Source: Tyto alba
Lineage: Eukaryota > Chordata > Aves > Strigiformes > Tytonidae
Assembly: GCF_018691265.1 (NCBI RefSeq)
Contig: NW_024881300.1
Span: forward strand, 4,359,046-4,423,045
Direction of reading: 5' to 3'
Length of the DNA: 64,000 bases
A program made the translations under genes and the position numbers. Of the stretch, positions 48,201-60,889 are shown piece after piece. Each line of letters starts with the position of its first letter. Position 1 is the first letter of the stretch. Under the pieces are notes generated by a model that made no database searches, had not been told where the DNA came from, and saw only the letters and a program-made list of their open reading frames with translations.

Positions 48201-51200
48201 TGTGGTTTAGGTTAGTAGTTTGTATTTCCCTTACTCTTTGGGATGGTTTGGAATTTTAAAAAATACTTTTATCGAGTCAAGGAGTAGGGAACGCATCATG
48301 TGATTGCAACCATATAGCAGGAGTGATGAGTAAGGCAAAGGCTGTGGATGATGGTCTGCAGTGTAACCCAGGGCTGAATGTGTTCAATTAAAACTATTCA
48401 TTAGATGCTCTCTCATGATGAGTGGATTCAGAGAAAATGAGCACTAGCTTTTGAACCATTTATCAGTTAATGAGAAACAAAGGTTGTAATGAGTATGGTG
48501 ATGAACATTGACTAGTTATAGTAGAAGTTCATAAGCAAGAAGAGGCCAGAGCAAAATATGGCACCATGGCAATGTTCCTTCACCCAGACCTGAATAATGA
48601 AAGGATTGAATAGAAGTTGCCATTGTTGGAAAGAAGCCTACAGGCACAGACACACACTGACTTTCAGTAGCAATAACAAAGTCAGTGTGCTACTGTGCCA
48701 TATAAATGAGATGAGCTTCCTCGTGCATAAATGAGGCTTTCAGCAAAGAAAATACAAGGGGTTTGCTGCATTGGGTGGCAAACACCTTCCATTATCCCCA
48801 TAGCAATGCTGACTGGAAATTACTTGGCTTACTGCTGTAAGCCAAAAAGGCTGTGTCATGCTACTGCTGTGCCTCTAGTTGCACTTGCCTAATTACCAGG
48901 ACGAGTGTTGTTCTGCCAGTACTGTGAATGCTGGTGGGCTTCTCATCAGTCTTTGTCTGCTCTAAGTAAGCAGTGGAGGAAGAGTGGCTTGTGGTTTTTT
49001 ACCAGTCCTGTGCTTAGGTCCTCCAGAGAGCTTATTTTCACAATCAAAATGGAGTTAATAGAGATTTTCTTCTCTTTTATCACACCTTCTTTGTACCCTG
49101 CACTTGGTTGGGCTGTGTTTTCTGAAGAAACAGACTGAAAATGTATTTTAATGATACTTGGTCCTCTAAATTGTAAGTGGCTTTTGGAAAATGGTACTTT
49201 AGGCTCAGAGGCACCTTTGAGCTTTAAACATGACCTTCTGTCTATGGGTGCTTCCACACAGCATTTATCTAGAGATCAGGGTGAATTTTTACCTATCTGA
49301 GATGGTTCCTCTGAAGTAACTGCTCCTGAAGGAAGAGAAAAGAGCTCTTGATTTTTCTTTTTGATCATTCCCCACTGTCTGAAGGTGGATGCCACCAGTG
49401 GGTCACAGATATCTATCTAGTAGCAAACTTCTAACCCAAAATTAATATTCTTGTTTGTTGGTTTGTTTCACTACTAAAGACATGAGCTATAGAATTACAG
49501 TACCTGAAGACTCCACATCTACAAGCATTTTATCCCTTAGAGTTTAGGTGATCTGATTGCAATAGCACTGTTTTTAGAAGAAAAGACCTGCTAACCATAT
49601 CATCCTGGCTTTATTATAGTTAAGCTTGCATCTGAAGCAGTTGCCAAAGTGGTCTCTTCACTGATGTTTTTAATTGGGAAGCATCACCAAAATAAATTTG
49701 GCTCAGTTTTCCTGTATCATTATCATTTATTATGGAGAACATTGTGAGCTGAAATATATCTAGATGGCTCACAACTTAACATCATTAAGATATTTTATAT
49801 TTTCTCAGTCAGAAGATGGTGGGATACCCTAATGGGTAGGCCTGATGTAGGATCAGGATAGGATTAGAATATATTTTTCATCTAAGAGTAGCACGGGAGT
49901 TTCAATATTTTAAAGAAAGGGGTGAAAATATTTGTTGCACTTATAGTGTAAATTACCTTCAGAGAAACATCCAGTGATTAGGAACGATTGCCTTGGTGAA
50001 TTACCCTGCCTTACACTGTGATATAGCTAAAGGACACTTCTAGCTGGCCTCATTTTGTATGACCGGTGTGACACATTCCCAAGAGACTGAAGCACTTTCC
50101 GAGGAGGGAATACATTGTCCTCATCACATCAACAGCCCTTTCTTAGGTACATGGTGACATCCTTTTTGTAGGATGTGTTTGTCATGGTGCTGTATGGGAG
50201 ATGTGTGCGTAATGAATCCAGTGGAAATAAACAGTGTTTTCCCCCTTATGAATATTTGATCTATGATTTATTTATCTACCCAGACTTGGACTAATAGCAT
50301 GTCAAATGCTGCCTGTTTGTTTTCCTGTTGACATATTTCTATCAGCAGTGTCTTCTGTATTATGGACAGGAAAAATATTAGCAGACTTATAAAACAATGG
50401 CTTAATGAGATGAGTTCTTTGATGTAAGCTAGATGGACTCCACTTGGGAAAATAGTAAGAGATTATGTGGAGGGGAGGGGTTTTTCATCTACTGTGAAAT
50501 TGTTCACATTAGTCTGGAAGAAGAGTAAATTGAGACTGACTGACTCCATCAGAAGGTCAGACGCTGACCGGTGCTGGCAGGCTGGTGTCTGCTAGGGCAG
50601 AGCTCACCTACGTAGCCCTGTGTGACTATATGGGGACCTGAGATCTCCTTCTTTTGCACCTTAGCATGCACCAAATCATGGTGGAAAGAATCAGGCTTGG
50701 TATCACTGAAAATGCCTAGTGACAGCAAGCAGGTCAGAGATAGCTGCAGGTAAGAAGTATAAGTATTTTGATAGGGAAAAAGATGGTAAAAGGATCTAAA
50801 TGCACCATCTTCCCATAAATGATAACATCTGTTTAATCAGTGTTTTTCATGATCTGATGCTAAGTTCTCATTCTCGCATCTGAAAAAAAAAAGTATCAGT
50901 GGGAGTGTTAAAGCAAAGAATGTCAAATTCGATTATGAGGCTTGAGACACCATGAGCACCCAAGGGTAATTCATTTAATCAGAACTCTTGCATCTCTCTC
51001 TCTGCTGTGCTGGTCCCCTCCTGTGTAACTTTCGGCAAGGTAGTTGCTTTCCTTTTGCCTTGTCTATTTATAAACTGTTAAATATCCAGGAAAGGTAGAA
51101 ACCCTTATTATGTGCGTAGAATATTTAGTTCAATGACTCTTTCTTCTGTTAGAGCTGCAAGGTCCATTGTAATAAAATGAATAATAATGGAGAGTTTTGT

Positions 51201-52469
51201 CGAAGTTGTCTCCTATGACTTCTCACTATCCGGAGGACTGGTCCTCTCTGGTCCAGAGTGTATATTTTCTACTAAAAGAGAAGTTTCCACTATATAAAGC
51301 ATAGACTTTTGCCTTTAAAATGGCAGTATCAAAGGTAGAAGGAATGGCTCCTGCTCGTATATATATTTCAAAGGTTAGTTAGGTTTAGTGTAGCTCTGAG
51401 TTAATAATAGTTCAAACCTGCATTCAGACTGCATGGGTGAAAATGCTAGTTTCTACCTCCCCAGTGTATATGGACAATATATGATTCTGCTTACAAGAGA
51501 CAGGCTGTCAAAGACATGTAATTAAATAACATTATGGGGATTGGCATGCTTTCATTTGAAAGACCAGCGTACAAAATCTAAACATTTTAAATTATTTCTG
51601 CTTTGAATGGCTGCTGTAGTTGGCAGCTGGTTATCTCCCATTTCAAAGACTTCCGGCATTGAGGAAAACAGCTTTCCTAAAAGCTGCTGGCAGCTCTGGT
51701 ATGACTCCTTCTAGTCTCCTAAACTTTTTCCTGTTCATTTCTTTTTTACGTTTTAAGAAAACATTTTGAATTTTCCTACAATCTTTGATATCAGGAGATA
51801 CGAGCAGAAACACAGACTTGCGTATCTAATTGTGCACTTGGCCTTATCTTTGTCGGCAAGGCAGATGTTTACCTTTGCAAAGGAAATTATTCTTTTGAAC
51901 AATTATAGCCTCTAAGCTTTCATCATACCTCTCTCACTTGTATTGCTTTGCTTCTAGTGCACCATCAGATGCTTAGTGAAGTTTTAGGAAGATAATGTCC
52001 TTAAAAAAAGGGAAGGATTTTTTTTTTTTTTAGAAGAACACTCTTTTTAACAATAATCTGAGCTGATCAAAATGTTTTTGATAAACTGGTCTTTTAAATT
52101 CAATAGGGATAAAGTTAAGATACTGTGGTAGTCAGGAATGAGCAGATGTAGGAAGAGAGAAATCTGGAAGCTGCTTAAAGAGCAGTTCCTTAGAAGAGGA
52201 GCTAGGGCTTACAGACCAGCAATAGGTGATATGAGTGGGCAATGCCATGTTGTTTTAGAAAAGCAAAGCCTTACGCTGGATGTGTATGAGCAGGAATATT
52301 GACTGCAAACTACAGAAAGAAAGCTGCTTAATCTGCTGAGGAATGGTAGGGCTGGAGCTGAAAGTGCTATCTCCAGGGAACCTAAATGAAAATACGCAGT
52401 AGTCCAGAAAGTGCAACCTGTGATGAAGGGAAGAAAGAAACTTTGGTTTTTGGTTTAAGAAAGGCAGGC

Positions 52470-52745
52470 TGGGAGATGCAAGAGTGAAACAGACGTGATG
52501 ATAAGCTCTGGATATAGGTATGTACAGATATTGTTACCCTGCAGAGAAATAGGAATTAGTCAGTTCTCCTTGAGCAGGGGACACACAAGACCTAGTGACA
52601 TCAGCTGCAGAAGTATTCAGGCTAGACCATGAGAAAACCTTTTCTAACAGTAGAAATTGTTAAGCAATGGACTAGATTGCACAGCCTTGCCAGACAGTCT
52701 TCCTCTGCAGAGGCCTTTGATGGCAGGTTCAATCTACTGAATTCT
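52470..52745 (+). repeat. Ancient CR1/L3-type LINE fragment (3' part)
   Basis: In sense orientation the segment shows landmarks of the CR1/L3 3' region. A GTGATGATAAGCTCT block is followed by ATTCAGGCTAGACCATGAGA, AAACCTTTTCTAACAGTAGA, AATTGTTAAGCAATGGACTA, then CCTTTGATGGCAGGTTCAA. These match the family segment around 'AACTTTCTAACTGTAAGGGT..TTAAGCACTGGAACA'-type sequence. The copy is heavily diverged and its boundaries are approximate. Confidence 0.6.
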
Positions 52746-54007
52746 CACTTCTGCACGCAAATGCTATTTGCTGGGTTTATAGGAAGGGAATGATTTTTTG
52801 CGTGTGTTTATTGTGTATTTTTGCTAACACCAAATTAACAATGAAAAATAAACTAAGTAACATTCTTAAAATGCCTCAACTTTGTTCGCAATTCCTAGAA
52901 AATACAGATTCCCCAGTCTCCTTTATAAAACCCATGACTGGTTCCTATTGTAGTACTGTTACACTATGAAATTGCATCTCATGCAGCCATTGCATAACCT
53001 CAAGGGATAGCATGCTCAAGGAGACTTCTAGAAACTAGCGAAACATGCTCTTACCCGTGCCCAGTTTAGACCAAAGCAATATGCATGCAGCCATAGCTTT
53101 AACGATGAGCCTCACTTGAACCTCTTTTTAACATGCAAAAGAAGATTTTCAATAGAGTATTTTCTAGGTAGTCTAATAAAAACTGATGAAAAAAGTTAAT
53201 ATAATTGTTTTAATTTCAGCACATTAAAGCCTGTAATAGCATGAAAACGTAGAATAATCGTGATGTGAGAATAGAAGAGGGGCATATATTTACTTTCAAC
53301 CTGTTGCAGCACGGGGGGCTTAAAAAAAGTCAACAGTAGGTAGTGTCTAGCTAAGGTAATGAGGTATTTCCTATTATAATGTTGTCATGTGTCTCTGAAG
53401 TCTCACCAGTCAAGCTGTGGTTGTTACAGAGTATCTTCAACTAAGAGAATAGCACAAAAAATTAAAACTTTCATAAAATTTAATCAATTGTGATACTGTT
53501 CTCCTTGGTGAGGAGGATGTAATGCTTACCATCATTAACAATAACTAGCCATGGAAATTTTTCCTGTTTTCTAATTATTAGTATTATTGTGTTCTTTTAA
53601 TCAGTACAAAGTATCTGGTTGATGCCAACAGGATTAAGCGTACACTTAAGTGCTTAGCAGAAGTTGGGTCCTTAAATGACCCTTATGTATTTCCTTTGTC
53701 TTGGCACTAAACCTGCTGCGCCTCTTGAACTTTATCTGAGAAAGTGCTACATACTGTATTTATATCAGACACATTTTTTTGTTTGCATTTTGGCTTTGTG
53801 AAATGTCAGAATCAATCTTATACTAATGAAATGTTCAAATTTCATCTCAGCTATGAACATAGCTGCTAATCCTATAAGATGTTTACTTTCTGCCTCTCTG
53901 GCTATGTATAGTAACAGAGAGTCTGCCAACTTAAGCACTGCTGACAAACGTCTCCCTGCTGCTAGTCAGTCTAACAAATGTTATTTCATTGAGTAAAGAT
54001 TTAAAAT

Positions 54008-54017
54008 TAATTAATTA
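54008..54017. promoter_or_regulatory. Palindromic TAATTAATTA homeodomain site
   Basis: TAATTAATTA is a P2-spaced paired-class homeodomain palindrome. It lies in AT-rich intergenic DNA about 4 kb beyond the end of LPCAT2. In such AT-rich sequence, chance is a real alternative. Confidence 0.2.
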
Positions 54018-57000
54018 AATGTCATTAAAATCCCTTGCAACCTTTGACAAGTTTGCTCTCACTCCATACCAGTCAAAGTAGTTACCTGAAGACTGCATGT
54101 GCCCCTGAATCCCACACAATTCAGTAATTTTTATGTTTTAATCTTACAGTTACTTAACTTTAATCATTGTGGAATACATCTTTTAATGGTAGTAGGTGCT
54201 TTTTATGTGGAAACACGGAGGGAGAAAGTAGAGAGGAAGGTAGGCTGTTCCAAGGGTTCCAAAACCAATAGGAAAAATGTAAGCCAAAGGCCACTGACCA
54301 GAGTCCAACCTTTCTAGCAAATCATACAGAGTATAACTACAAACCTCCGAAGCCTTTCTTTAAAATAAATTTTAATTTTTTCCTGTGGCATTCTGAGAGT
54401 AGAGCTATGTAATTCTCAGTATGAAATCTCAAGCTGCTTTCCTTCTCGAAGGCTCTGGTCAACCAATTTGCAAGCAGACTGTCCACAGAGGAGTGTGGGT
54501 GTGTTTTTGTACGTAGTGACATTTTTTACATTTCATTTCTAAGCTTCAGACTCTGATTTTCCACATCCATGCATTCTGAGTAGCCCTTGGAACCTATGCA
54601 AACACTGCCAGAAGCCTGCTCAGGCAGAATGGTGTATTTATTTGTACTGGCATAGTGCCTGAGGAATTACCCAGGAATAGGACCCTGGTGTGCTGACCAC
54701 CATAGAAAAATAGATCTCAACAAATATTTCTCAGATTTCTGATAGCCAGGCAACACTTTGCTGTAGATGGGAATTGCTAGGCAGATGACAGATGTGGCCA
54801 AGCAGCCCTTGCCCCGTGCAGCAGTCCCACAAATGGTCATTAGACCTGTCACAAAACACAGCCCTTCTTTAGACTTCCAGGGCTCTAAGTCCTGCTGGGT
54901 TCTTGAGAGTGGTTGAAGAGGTAGAGCACCCAGCTGTCTTGCAAAATTTCCTTTGCAAACCATTTGGGAGTGACTGAACTTTTTTTCCCCTCCCATGTTA
55001 TGGAGCAAGCTGATGAGGAAAAGGAGGGAATATGATTTGGCACCTAACTTTGTCTGATGTAGATGAGTGCAAAAGCTCAGAAGCAGTAGCCTCTGACTGA
55101 TGCTGCACAGCTGTTGACTGTGAAAATAGATCCATTTTTGGATGCTTTCCATCAAAGTGCTACTGCTCCTCATAGTTCTACTGATGGACAGCAACCAGCC
55201 AGGAATTATGTAATTTTTGGTAGTTTAGGACCAGATCTTATAGTAGTGTGATCTGATGTGAAACCTGGATGTGTTTTCTCTATTTCTGCATTTTCTTATG
55301 CAGTGCCACTGATACAGCAAGGGAGTACAAATATAGCTTTAATTTTCTTGGATCACAAGATCTGCCCCTCAAAAATCGACCCGTGGTGTGGCTGGTGGAG
55401 ACCCTGTTGATTCACCTTCCTTAAACAAATTGATCAGGATTTATGGTATTAATATCTTGTTCTAGTGTGAACAAGGAAGGTCCACTTTTCTAGGCGACCC
55501 ACCATTGCCTTTCATGTGTTCAGAAACAGGAGCCTAATTTTTAAAAAATGTAAATGAGATTTATTCATAGTGTATGTACATAGTTATCAGAAAACATGAA
55601 AAACAGCAGCACACAGGCCTCTGTTCTTGTGAATTAGGTGTGTTTTCCTCTTGTAATAGACTTGTCCTCGTCTGATTCTCACCCTTGCTCAGTTAAGATT
55701 GCTGGAGTTTCTATATACTTTACAGTGTCTTGGTATCTGTGAAGGATTTATCATCAAATCCATGTTATAGCATGACAAGGAAGTACTTTTTAAGTAAGTG
55801 ATGTTTCCTATGGTGACATGGGACCAAATATACCTTCCTACTAGCTCTACTGTGCAGGACTCAAAATTATCCTTAAGCAGCCCATAGACTTAAGAACTTG
55901 CACCTCAGGAAGTCTCAGGAGAAGCGTGTTATCCCTCAATGCCTGATTGAGAACCGTTTTCTGTTTAGTATTTTTAACCTTCTCCTTCTGTTTAGTTCCT
56001 GCTCTGTCACTTAATGTAATGCTCATTTATTGCAGACTGCTTTTAGTTTGGTCCTTTTAAAAGCTCCCTGAGGCACAATGATGCCTAGAAATTAATGTAT
56101 TCCCTTCCCGCACATCAAGCAGATGTGTGTATATTGAGTTAGTGTCTCTAACGTTTAGCTGATGTCTTTTCAGAGCATAGTTGAATCACTGCTACATACC
56201 AAACCCATTTGTGGCCCTTCCTCCTTAAACTATTGGGATATGTACGTTTATATACACAATATTTTTAGCTTTAATTGCAAAGCGCTTGCATGACTTGCAG
56301 GTTTTTATAAAATCATTAGTCCTAAATATGCTGTGCTATAGGGCAGCATAGTGCTCCGGTTGTTGAATGTGGCTGGATTCAAGGGTGTGTAAGGCACCCT
56401 TGGCATTCCAAGACCTTGAATGGAAATGGTTGTCTTTTGTCATCTTTGCCCACCCATCTTCTTCTTACTGCTTGGAATAGAAGTCATCATTGAAAAGATT
56501 ACTGGTTGAAAAGCTGAGGACCTTCAGTTAACATGCCAAAGAATGAACATGTATTTTAGCTAACTGTACAGCTCGGTTAGGGTAACTCCTGCTTCTCCTC
56601 TAAAGTGAAAGAAAATCCTCTTCTAATGTTTCTATTACAAAAAGCTGTGATTGTTACATTTCAACTGTGGTTGAGGTCACTAATTTCACCTGTAAATGAC
56701 ATGCCTTATTTTCTGTCAGAAAATTGAGGTATCTCTCCATGTACATGCAAATCTTTGTATTATAATCCCTCTTGCTGGGACAGTCAACAGAAGTAACTAT
56801 TTGGAATGGCATCAGTCCTGTCCTACTTTTCTAGCCTTACAATAAAGAAAAGTGCCATCACATTCAGAACTAAAAATGCCAACTTCAGGTTGCATTGTGT
56901 TTATCAAGGTAAAACATCATAAAGATCATTTCCTGGAGATGCCCCCAGACCCTTAAGGTAGACAGAGTACCCTTCCCACTGCACCTAAAAGACTTAGCTG

Positions 57001-57650
57001 TTCAGGTAAAATCTTTTAAGAATAATACAGATTTATTTTAAGCACATGAAACATCAGGATAGGCACCATTATAAACACATGAAAATTAAACATGGCAATG
57101 AGCTTGCAGCCAGACAATACAAGCAATAACTTAGAGGCAGAGGTTACCCTTTCACATATGAAAACCTGCTGAAAATTGGTTATTTTTGGTACTAGACATT
57201 TTAGACTTTGCTCATCTCAGTATGTTCTGTCACACCACCCCTTCCAAGTTTTTATTTTGAAGTATTTGTGTAAATACCTATATGTTTTAAATATGGTATA
57301 AAGTACATTCAGATGAAAGATGGAAAAAATGCAAAGGCCCAGTTTCCAGTGCACTAGAGGGGACTGAGGCAAAACATACTCAAATCATTGACTAGAAAGA
57401 GCTTGGTTTTGAATCAACCCCTAAGAATACATTGAGTAATGGCACCGTAATGCAAACCTGATTTTTAGAAGACAACTTTAGAATAAATACTAACTACTAG
57501 AACTATGGCTTGACAGCCTATTTGCCTTTTAAGTTTTTCAGAGCAAGGTCACATTCCTCTGTTGGTAATTACTAAAATAAAAATATGCTGAAGTTCGAAA
57601 TGTTCCTCCTAATGTGATCCTGAACAGTTGTTACTGTAAACAACATTCTG

Positions 57651-57656
57651 TTTATT
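57651..57656 (-). promoter_or_regulatory. LPCAT2: Candidate LPCAT2 polyadenylation signal
   Basis: On the minus strand AATAAA lies about 715 bases after the LPCAT2 stop codon. Further AATAAA hexamers occur on the same strand at 57251-57256 and 57032-57037, so the real 3' end is undetermined and alternative ends are possible. Confidence 0.35.
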
Positions 57657-58370
57657 TTGAAATAGTCCATTAATTCTCAGGTCTTATTGTCTGCATTTTC
57701 CTGTAGACTGTGAGCTGCTATCTTGGAATTCCAATTAGTTTTTTGTTGTCAGAAGTGCAGCCATTTCCATCTTTAACTAGCCTTTAGGCCTAAAGCTGTT
57801 TCTGTTAACATCAGTGAATCAGCATGTCTTGTTCAGAAGTTTAGGCTTTATAGTTCACAAGTAGTTAAGGGAAATCTAAGAACAGCTAAAAGGAAACAAC
57901 CGACTGCTTGTAACTCATTTGTGTCTCTCAGAAACTTGAGAAGGGCTAAGGGATATTGCAAATTAAAACACACCAGTGTAATTTTTTCCCCTCAAGGGAT
58001 GTTGGGGATGTAGAGGAATTGAGCAGCACCAAAAATTCCACTTGTTACACAAGTGAACTCCTGTCTCCATTCTGAGAGAACATTGCAGTGCTGGTGCCTC
58101 TTACCCCTTCTAGCACATCTGTTACTTTTGTGGAAGCTCGAACTTGGAAAACAGTAAACAGCATTCCCAGTATTGTGATACTGACATCAAGGACAGAATA
58201 GTCACAGTGTTTTTTCCCTTTACACTCGAACAGGAATAACTCCTCCTGCTATGAAAGTAAAACAAAAAAATTTTTTTTGTAACTTCCATCTCTATTCTAT
58301 AGCAGTTGTCTTTATGAATAACTAGGGAGAAAATCCTGTAGAATTCAAAAGCTGAATTCTTTAACTCTTC
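57657..58370 (-). other. LPCAT2: LPCAT2 3' untranslated region (minimum extent)
   Basis: Sequence following the TGA stop up to the first AATAAA. It is AT-rich and non-coding. The length depends on which polyadenylation signal is used. Confidence 0.5.
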
Positions 58371-58621
58371 TCAGTCTTCCTTTTTGTCAGAGGTATTTGA
58401 GTTATCCTCTTCATTGTCTTCAGGACAGACTTTATTTCTTGCAGTTGGTGTTGTTTCTGAGACTGGGATTGTAGTCTTTCTAACTAGACTGTGTTTGACT
58501 TCAGGTAACTCAATGTCATCCTCCTCCTCCAACATATCTAAGTGGTATCTCTGTAGCTCTAGGTACGTAGTAAACAACTTGGCATATTCTGGATGCTTCA
58601 GCGCAAAGTCCTTGAACTCAT
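58371..58621 (-). CDS. LPCAT2: LPCAT2, last coding exon (C-terminal tail)
   Basis: LPCAT2 acetylates lyso-PAF to platelet-activating factor and acylates lysophosphatidylcholine at the ER and lipid droplets, stimulated by calcium. The acceptor is CTTTTCAG ending at 58622. The exon completes an Asp codon and then reads DEFKDFALKHPEYAKLFTTY, a segment nearly identical to human LPCAT2. It ends at TGA (58373-58371). The final residues SDKKED form a KKxx ER-retrieval signal, as in human LPCAT2 (SDKKDD). Between the conserved LELQ and RNKV there is a stretch of about 38 residues with an acidic run (EEEDD). It is about 19 longer than my recollection of the human protein. LPCAT1 is less likely because the tail matches LPCAT2 and the gene next door is SLC6A2, not SLC6A3. 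Confidence 0.94.
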
Positions 58622-58893
58622 CTGAAAAGTACAAAAGAGACAGATGCTCTAGTGCAGCAACAGAATCAAAGAACATTTCAGTGCCTGCTCCTTTTACTGA
58701 AGCTGATCTCTAGTTATTTTCCTCTGAAGCATTTTAGGCATATCACCCAAAGTATCTAGGTCTGTGTTTCAGCAGTTTTCCCCAGAAACAGGGTATGAGA
58801 ACCATCAGGTATTTTCAGGGAGAAAAATGGTAGGAAACTCTCACTGTCAATATGACTATCAGATGCTCTTCATTACAAAAGGATGTAACTTAC
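58622..58893 (-). other. LPCAT2: LPCAT2 last intron
   Basis: A short 272-base phase-1 intron (GTAAG to CAG). It interrupts the third EF-hand-like loop after its tenth residue, the Tyr. Nothing else is seen in it. Confidence 0.9.
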
Positions 58894-59035
58894 CATAGGA
58901 CAGCTTCCCGGTTTCATCTGCATCTATTTCTTTAAAGAGCATAGAAACATCAAGCTCAGGCACCCCCAGGGCTGACTGAATGATACAAGCAAACTCATCT
59001 TCCGTTATAGTGCCATCCTCATCCATGTCAAAGAG
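58894..59035 (-). CDS. LPCAT2: LPCAT2, penultimate exon (EF-hands 2 and 3)
   Basis: This exon is 142 nt with 47 codons plus one base. The acceptor is TTTTCCAG ending at 59036 and the donor GTAAG starts at 58893. It encodes LFDMDEDGTITEDEFACIIQ followed by SALGVPELDVSMLFKEIDAD and ETGKLSY. Two calcium loops are visible. DMDEDGTITEDE is a canonical 12-residue EF-hand loop (Asp1, Asp3, Asp5, Gly6, Glu12). DADETGKLSYDE, completed by the next exon, also keeps Asp1, Asp3, Gly6, Leu8 and Glu12. The second loop appears degenerate in the human protein as I recall it. It joins in frame to the exon before (AFK|LFDMDE) and the exon after. Confidence 0.94.
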
Positions 59036-60790
59036 CTGGAAAAGACATAATGTGCAGAAATACTTCAGCATCAGTTTGCCTAGGAACCTTCTGTGCACAT
59101 TAGCCACCCCTATTAGGTTTCCAGTATCCAAGAGGTGATCTGCAAACAACACCTGGGATTAGAAGAGATTGGTTGCATCTCAGCTACTTTCTATTGGAAA
59201 AGATTTTATGTATTTTCACTGTAAAAAAACTAAGCAGACACTTAGCAGAGTAATGTACATGCTATAGTTGGGATCAGAACACTCTGCAACAACAAGCAAA
59301 CCTCACAGCATTAGTTCAGAAATAAAACTCATATGAAACTGATAAAACCAAAACATAAACAAAGGTTTATGTTTATTGTCACCATGAGCCCATAAGGGTC
59401 TACTGGATTCAGCTACTCTGGAACATCTTAGGTTTTAGTCTTCATTTTCATTGAGTTATGGCACATCTGCTATCAGATTAAAGTTGCCACAGTTTATGTT
59501 CTGACATAAAATACCTACATTTTGGAATATGTGATCAGTCATCCACTAAGGAATTATTGTACTTAACAAGGAGTTTTGGTGACTGGAATGCAGGCAATGT
59601 ATGTAGACTGATCACCCCATCCTTCCCAGCACAGTGACAGTAAGCATCTGCTATGAATCAACCCCTTGAGAAATACAAGGATGGATGTCTGTAATTCTTA
59701 AGTATTTGCTACAGGCAAACTTTCCCATTGCAAAGGAAAGAACATTTAGTAGCAAAGAAAGCAAGTACCAAAAGAAAAAACCCATAGTTCCATTTCAGAC
59801 TGAAACAGGCTTGTACCAGCTGAACCAGTAATTTCCTGCTGAAACTGGGAATTAAAACAAATTACTAATTTTATAATCATCACAGATACTGAAGAGTATA
59901 GCCTAGAAAACAAAACAGTGAAACAGCAAGGTCTGCTTCTTCATAGGAATATGTAGTGATAAAACATCCCTGAAAAATTACAAATCATTACAAACATCTG
60001 TAGTGCTTATCTGTAAGGCAGCCAGTGGGTATAACGGATCGCCCTAAAAATTCTGGTACTTCCTGAGTTTGCATCAGAACTAAAAAGTACCCACTTCAAG
60101 ATGAATGTGATCCGTATCTCAATATACTGTTCAATATGGTTCAAAAGAACAGAGTAGTGGGTAAAATAACAGAATCTGTGTCAAAGATCCACTAAAAAAA
60201 AAAAAAAGTCACTCGAGCAGTTTCCTATTCAAGGACTCACAACCTGGGCATCCCTGGTCACACAGTGCCTGATTGTACCTGAGAGCTGAAAGGAGTTACT
60301 GTTCCTTGACCGGTTGTACTATCAGGACACCGCAGTAGGAGCCAATAGATCTTACGTGCAGCCCAATTTCGGATGTGGCAGTCCTCAATAGCCCTTCTTG
60401 AATTTTTATCCCCCTCCTCTTTGTTAGCAACAGTGACTCTGCTGAGCACTTGATCCATAAGAGAATACTGCTCTATTGTTTACTTGTGACACTGAAGAAT
60501 CACAGCAGAAAAAACCTCAGGCGAAAAAACTGCAAGTGCTGCTGAATCATTTTTGGAGTTGGCCTGCCAAGTTACATATTCATTAGTGCCTTCACATGGC
60601 TTTTGAAACCCTTTTCTATGATGCCTGCAAATCTCTCCCTCCCCTTCACACTCTAAATGTCAATTGGTTTAAGAGTATTACTCACATTTGCATAACAGAT
60701 CGAAGCTATAAACTTATGATTTGAAAGCTAACAGATTTACAGTCAGTCTTGATTTGTCAGGTTTGTAGATTTACACTAAATTGAACTTAC
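59036..60790 (-). other. LPCAT2: LPCAT2 intron
   Basis: A 1.75-kb phase-0 intron with donor GTAAG at 60790 and acceptor CAG before 59035. It contains a short poly-A run near 60.19 kb. I see no other feature. Confidence 0.88.
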
Positions 60791-60889
60791 CTTAAATGCC
60801 ATGTGAATAGTCTCTTCTGTGTTGGCTGGGTTACAAAGAACAGACAAACCAATTACGTATTCTCTGAAGTCGATGGTGCCATCTCCATT
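60791..60889 (-). CDS. LPCAT2: LPCAT2 exon (EF-hand 1)
   Basis: A 99-base exon of exactly 33 codons, phase 0 on both sides. The acceptor GGTTACAG ends at 60890 and the donor GTAAG starts at 60790. It begins NGDGTIDFREYVIGLSVLCN and ends PANTEETIHMAFK. NGDGTIDFRE supplies positions 3-12 of an EF-hand loop whose first two residues lie on the preceding exon. The block FREYVIGL-VLCNP-NTEE is highly conserved in LPCAT2. It splices directly to LFDMDEDG of the next exon, making the helix between EF-hands 1 and 2. Confidence 0.93.

Larger units (their letters stand above)
33900..57650. other. Intergenic region between LPCAT2 and SLC6A2
   Basis: This is about 24 kb with no gene I can support. It is mostly AT-rich unique sequence. 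It holds two old CR1/L3 LINE pieces (about 38.4-38.8 and 52.5-52.7 kb), two GC-rich blocks (41.8-42.1 and 44.0-44.5 kb), palindromes at 37.9 and 45.06 kb, a GT microsatellite at 41.28 kb, and a 39-base poly-T at 45.2 kb. The part nearest 33.9 kb may contain SLC6A2 leader exon or promoter sequence. Confidence 0.75.

Noticed and set aside
54667..55194. Open frame of about 170 codons on the minus strand in intergenic DNA
   Set aside because: It starts with TTG, has no family resemblance and shows no sign of exon structure.
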